Assembly (NCBI RefSeq): GCF_034259325.1
Contig: NZ_JAXIVS010000018.1
Coordinates: 110,967 to 174,966 of the forward strand
From: Hyalangium ruber
Lineage (GTDB): Bacteria > Myxococcota > Myxococcia > Myxococcales > Myxococcaceae
Direction: 5' to 3'
DNA: 64,000 nucleotides
Both the position numbers and the translations under genes were made by a program. Of the stretch, positions 61,022-64,000 are shown piece by piece. Numbering within the stretch: position 1 is the stretch's first letter; each line of letters begins with the position of its first letter. Below the pieces are notes generated by a model that had not been told where the DNA came from, ran no database searches, and worked only from the letters and a program-made list of their open reading frames with translations.

Positions 61022-61432
61022 ATGTCGCTGTCGCGCCCTGTCGTCGTCCTGGCTGAAGATGATGGCGACCTGCGCGAGACGGTGACGGAGTTGCTGGAGC
61101 ATGCGGGCTACCGGGTGGTGGCGTGTCCCAATGGCTTCGCCGCACTCCGCGCCTTCTTCAACGAGCCCCGGGTGGACGTGCTGGTGCTGGACTGGGTGCT
61201 CCCCGATATCGAGGGGCGGGACCTGATCCGGCTGCTTCACGCGCAACGTGAGCTGGCGGAGTTGCCCATCGTGTTGACCACGGGCCTCAGCTTCGAGCTG
61301 CCGAGCTTCGAAGGCGCCGTGTGCCTGCTGCGCAAGCCGTTCTCGCGCCAGGAGCTGCTGCGCATCCTGCACGCCCTGACCCACCACAAGACGGACCTTG
61401 CCCCCGCGACGAGCTGCTGCCAGGTGGCGTGA
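61022..61432 (+). CDS. Single-domain response regulator
   Basis: 136 residues; ATG 61022 with AGGTGAG upstream, GTG 61010 in frame as an alternative. It is a receiver domain with the acidic pair Asp13/Asp14 (LAEDDGD), phosphoacceptor Asp57 (VLVLDWVLPD), Thr86 (VLTTG) and Lys105 (LLRKPFS), all intact. No output domain follows; the tail ends in Cys-Cys. It would relay phosphate to or from a kinase encoded elsewhere. No histidine kinase is in the window. Confidence 0.94.
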   Translation: MSLSRPVVVLAEDDGDLRETVTELLEHAGYRVVACPNGFAALRAFFNEPRVDVLVLDWVLPDIEGRDLIRLLHAQRELAELPIVLTTGLSFELPSFEGAVCLLRKPFSRQELLRILHALTHHKTDLAPATSCCQVA

Positions 61433-61619
61433 GGCCCCTCGCCGGCCTGTGCGCTGTCGCACGATCGGCCCGAGCCGGGTGTGGAGTGCTGTACGCCCAA
61501 GCCGTGCCTCTGTGGAGTGGCCCACGAAGCGCAGGGGGCCCCCGCTGGTGGTAGCCACAGGTAGGTGAATAGAGGTGAGACAGCGATCGGTCCGTGGGGG
61601 GCCGTGCATGGGAGGCGTG

Positions 61620-62507
61620 ATGCTTCGCCAGCTGTTGCTGTCCGAATTCAACGCCGAGGCGTGGGGAGCCGAGGGTGGCTGGGCCCTGCTGGAGGCGGAG
61701 TTCCCCATGGTGGCCATCCAGCCGCTCGTCTCGGGGGTGGGCGCCCAGGTGTTGCGGCTGGACGTGGAGGAGTGGCGGGCGCCGGGGTTCGACCCAGCCG
61801 CGTGGGATCCGCGCATCTTCTCGGCGGTGGATGCGGAGCGTCTGGCGCTGCACCTGGTGGGGGCACGGGGGGAGGAGCTCGCAACGGCGGCGCTGGAGAT
61901 CGTCACGCGCTACCAGGGACTGGTGGGCCGGCGTAACCCGGCCTCATCGGGGGTGGTGTTCGACCAACTCCTGGAACGGCACCGTGCATTGCACGACCTG
62001 AGCCGGTCCGGAGTGCGTGCGCGCTACCAGCACGCGCTGGATACCTGGCAGTGGGTGCTGCGGCTGGAGCCCGATGCGGAGCTGGCGGTGCAGGTGGCGG
62101 CGCTCTTCCATGGAGCGGAGAATTCACTCTTCGACGTAGCCCCCGTGGCGTGCGGCGCCGACATGGCGCGCGAGCTCCTGGCAGAGCTGGGCGTGGAGAC
62201 CGCGAAGCGCGAACGGGCCTACCGGCTCATCACCCGCCACGTGCGAGCGGGAGAGACAGAGACGCTCGCGCTGCTCGATGACGCCGACTCCCTGTCCCTC
62301 TTCTCACTGCACTCATCCGGCTTCCTGCGTCACTTCGGCGTCGAGCCAGCGCCCTGCCAGGGCGCAATCCCGTTCACGCGCTCCTCGGCCTCGCGCCGGC
62401 TGGGGCAGGTGTACCTTTCGCAGCGGATGCGTCCCCTGCTCGAGGCCCGGAGGCAGTCCACTTCCGCGCCGAACCTGCCGTGCGCCCTGCCGATCGAACC
62501 CGTGTGA
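61620..62507 (+). CDS. HD-domain-like protein with altered HD motif
   Basis: 295 residues from ATG 61620 (ATG 61608 or GTG 61575 are alternatives). The middle segment RYQHALDTWQWVLRLEPDAE then AVQVAALFHGAENSLFDVA follows the order of HD-domain phosphohydrolases (H...HD...), but the HD doublet is His164-Gly165. Later DMARELLAELGVETAKRERAYRLITRHV looks like the helices that bring the distal metal ligands (LLDDADSLSLFSL). It may have lost catalysis or use different ligands. It overlaps the FRG-domain gene by four bases. Confidence 0.75.
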   Translation: MLRQLLLSEFNAEAWGAEGGWALLEAEFPMVAIQPLVSGVGAQVLRLDVEEWRAPGFDPAAWDPRIFSAVDAERLALHLVGARGEELATAALEIVTRYQGLVGRRNPASSGVVFDQLLERHRALHDLSRSGVRARYQHALDTWQWVLRLEPDAELAVQVAALFHGAENSLFDVAPVACGADMARELLAELGVETAKRERAYRLITRHVRAGETETLALLDDADSLSLFSLHSSGFLRHFGVEPAPCQGAIPFTRSSASRRLGQVYLSQRMRPLLEARRQSTSAPNLPCALPIEPV

Positions 62508-63295
62508 GAGAGCACCGCGTCGAGAGCTGGTTGGAGCTACAGGAGGCGCTCTTCGCGGGCTCCTGGAACGAGGCGCTGGGGCGCTTTCGCCCGAGCTTCG
62601 TCTTTCGGGGCGTGCCGGACGCGGGGCATGACCTCTCCACCTCGCTCAATCGTCAGGGAGGCGCGTTCGCCTCTCACGAGAGGGATCTGCTGCGGGCCTT
62701 TCGCAAGTACGCGCGGGGCACCTCGTCGCGGCCGTGCGAGTCGGTCTGGGACTGGTTGGCGCTGGCGCAGCACCATGGGCTACCCACGCGGCTGCTGGAC
62801 TGGACGTTCAGCCCGAATGTGGCGCTGCACTTCCTGACAGAGGATCCGGAGCTGTACGAGGTGGATGGCGTGGTGTGGTGTGTGGACTACCGGGAGACGA
62901 ACCGGCTGCTGCCCAAGCCATTGCAGACGCAGCTGCGCGAGGAGGGAGCGGACGTCTTCACCGCGGAGATGCTCGAGGCGGCGGCGGGAGACCTGCCCAC
63001 GTTCGACAGACTGACGAAGCACCCCTTCGTGCTGTTCCTGGAGCCGCCCTCGCTGGACGACCGCATCGTGAACCAGTTCGCGCTCTTCTCGGTGATGAAC
63101 GGGCCGATGCTGCGGCTGGACACGTTCCTGGAGAGCCAGAAACGTGGCGTGCGCCGGCTCATCGTCCCGGCCTCCCTGAAGTGGGAGGTCCGGGACAAGC
63201 TGGACCAGGCGAACGTGACGGAGCGTGTGCTGTTCCCGGGCCTGGATGGCTTGAGCCGCTGGCTGCGTCGCTACTACAGCCCGCGTCCGCGCTAG
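62504..63295 (+). CDS. FRG-domain protein
   Basis: 263 residues from GTG 62504, which overlaps the upstream stop as GTGA; a GTG at 62480 is also in frame. The FRG signature is clear: FVFRGVPDAGHDLSTSLNR near 30, then LAQHHGLPTRLLDWTFSPNVALHF near 85-110, and later NQFALFSVMNGPML. FRG domains are found in phage-defence and stress loci and have been suggested to relate to ADP-ribosyl chemistry; the biochemical role is not settled. Its coupling to an HD-like protein suggests a two-protein module. Confidence 0.88.
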   Translation: MREHRVESWLELQEALFAGSWNEALGRFRPSFVFRGVPDAGHDLSTSLNRQGGAFASHERDLLRAFRKYARGTSSRPCESVWDWLALAQHHGLPTRLLDWTFSPNVALHFLTEDPELYEVDGVVWCVDYRETNRLLPKPLQTQLREEGADVFTAEMLEAAAGDLPTFDRLTKHPFVLFLEPPSLDDRIVNQFALFSVMNGPMLRLDTFLESQKRGVRRLIVPASLKWEVRDKLDQANVTERVLFPGLDGLSRWLRRYYSPRPR

Positions 63296-63477
63296 ATCTC
63301 GACGTAGCGGCCGTGCAGGGGATCGGAATTCCCCTCGAGCCCGGCGTTCCGCTCCCGCTCGGTGCGAGCCAGCATGTCCTTCTCCGACTCCTTGCCGAAG
63401 GCGCCAAAGAGGATGGTGAGAAGAATGATCCCGAAGAAGATGATGCTGCCAACCAGCATGGATCCGACGATGAGCAT
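63292..63477 (-). CDS. Small membrane protein, 61 aa
   Basis: The ATG at 63477 has AGAGAGG upstream. The N-terminal hydrophobic helix is at about 2-26 (LIVGSMLVGSIIFFGIILLTI), followed by a charged cytoplasmic tail (ESEKDMLARTERERNAG). It converges with the FRG gene, sharing the CTAG at the stops. No family is recognised. Such single-span peptides are often regulators of larger membrane proteins. Confidence 0.65.
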   Translation of the reverse strand: MLIVGSMLVGSIIFFGIILLTILFGAFGKESEKDMLARTERERNAGLEGNSDPLHGRYVEI

Positions 63478-63618
63478 GAGGCGACCTCTCTTTCGAAATC
63501 AGGGGAGCCCGGATGGCCCCTTGCCCTCGAAAGATGGGGATGCGGGAGTCCGTTGGCGGATTCCCTAAAGCAGTCCGCTCGCCTGCTCCCCTGGCACTCG
63601 GCAACTCAACGGGTGCTC

Positions 63619-63637
63619 GCCTACTCCATAAGTAGGC
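63619..63637. repeat. 7-bp inverted repeat upstream of the 63676 gene
   Basis: GCCTACT-CCATA-AGTAGGC is a perfect dyad 38 bases before the ATG at 63676, in the spacer shared with the divergent small membrane protein gene. It contains CCTACTT (minus strand), which also occurs in the 55413 dyad and near 58408. Possibly an operator. Confidence 0.4.
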
Positions 63638-63675
63638 TATCTCTCCAATCGCCCCAACGTGGTAGATTGTATGGC

Positions 63676-63870
63676 ATGAGCGATTCGACGAAGCTGATGA
63701 ACTTCGGCCAGGCTCCCACCGAGCCAGAGAAGAACCGCTGGGTGTTCGGCCTTCGGGTCAAGATCGAGCCCTACCTGAAGGTGCAATCGGACCGCCGGGC
63801 GAGCCCGAAGAAGGCGGAGAAGCCGGACCGGTTCTCGGTGGAGATCAGCACTCCGAAGTACGAGCCCTAA
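63676..63870 (+). CDS. Small hypothetical protein, 64 aa
   Basis: ATG 63676 gives MSDSTKLMNFGQAPTEPEKN then RWVFGLRVKIEPYLKVQSDR and a Lys/Arg-rich tail (RASPKKAEKPDRFSVEIS). No signal peptide or membrane segment; probably a small cytoplasmic protein with one short beta or helical unit. There is no clear ribosome-binding site. Codon use and the lack of other features support it, but the call is tentative. No family recognised. Confidence 0.6.
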   Translation: MSDSTKLMNFGQAPTEPEKNRWVFGLRVKIEPYLKVQSDRRASPKKAEKPDRFSVEISTPKYEP

Positions 63871-63934
63871 GGGCCACCCCTTTCAAGGTGTAGGTAGCGG
63901 TCGCCTCCATGCAGAGTAGAGGAGAGAGCGAACC

Positions 63935-64000
63935 GTGGAGGAGGAGCGAGGTGTTCCGGATGCACCGAGCTGTAGAGCCGGGGCTGCTGGGGACAGGTCA
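63935..64000 (+). other. Possible start of another gene, cut by the window edge
   Basis: From GTG 63935 the frame MEEERGVPDAPSCRAGAAGD is open to the edge, with GAGAGAG upstream. A second frame from ATG 63960 is also open. Too little is visible to decide between them or to call a gene. Confidence 0.2.

Noticed and set aside
1..64000. tRNA, rRNA, CRISPR arrays, transposases, phage genes
   Set aside because: I looked for the typical T-loop and anticodon patterns, spaced direct repeats and DDE or integrase motifs and saw none; a dedicated tool could still find a tRNA I missed.

Overview
The window is dense, GC-rich bacterial chromosome that reads as a myxobacterium of the Cystobacter/Archangium/Stigmatella/Hyalangium group. 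The reasons are the large number of lipoproteins, a DUF2381 gene beside a Ser/Thr protein kinase, a TonB receptor carrying its own TonB C-terminal domain, a pilin-like segment closely resembling the myxobacterial PilA type inside another protein, and third-position GC bias in almost every gene. There is no sign of plasmid or phage genes, no transposase, no CRISPR array, and I saw no tRNA or rRNA.

Layout. 1-334: N-terminus of a class III nucleotidyl-cyclase-like protein running off the left edge. 593-12640: housekeeping and accessory enzymes (S46 dipeptidyl-peptidase, lipase, HNH nuclease, DUF4442 thioesterase-like protein, flavin amine oxidase, SelO, Hsp70-like ATPase). 12651-16985: a leftward envelope operon (OmpA-like lipoprotein, TonB-domain/TonB-receptor fusion, lipoprotein). 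17064-27677: a leftward type VI secretion effector cassette (VgrG, TPR adaptor, PAAR-like/RHS protein with an ADP-ribosyltransferase-like tip, an unrecognised gene, then two tandem SUKH-type immunity genes). Its immunity end is visibly less GC-rich than the rest: one 60-base line at 18541 counts 50% GC against 70% for the line at 14401. 27755-35575: mostly exported enzymes and hydrolases plus a squalene/phytoene synthase. 35576-41025: an alpha-2-macroglobulin split into two overlapping genes and lacking a thioester. 41087-50740: a lipoprotein with an internal pilin domain, small zinc-ribbon proteins, GNAT, AEC transporter with its LysR regulator, ATP-grasp and MFS genes. 50796-60280: a VIT/vWA lipoprotein, a kinase-DUF2381 operon and a TPR lipoprotein. 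60634-63870: small proteins, a single-domain response regulator and a two-gene operon joining an HD-like protein to an FRG-domain protein.

The best candidate for an under-described system is the 17.0-27.7 kb T6SS cassette, in which one polymorphic toxin is followed by three different or duplicated protective genes. Next come the HD-like/FRG pair at 61.6-63.3 kb and the thioester-less split macroglobulin. All functional calls come from reading translated sequence and remembered family motifs; no search was run.
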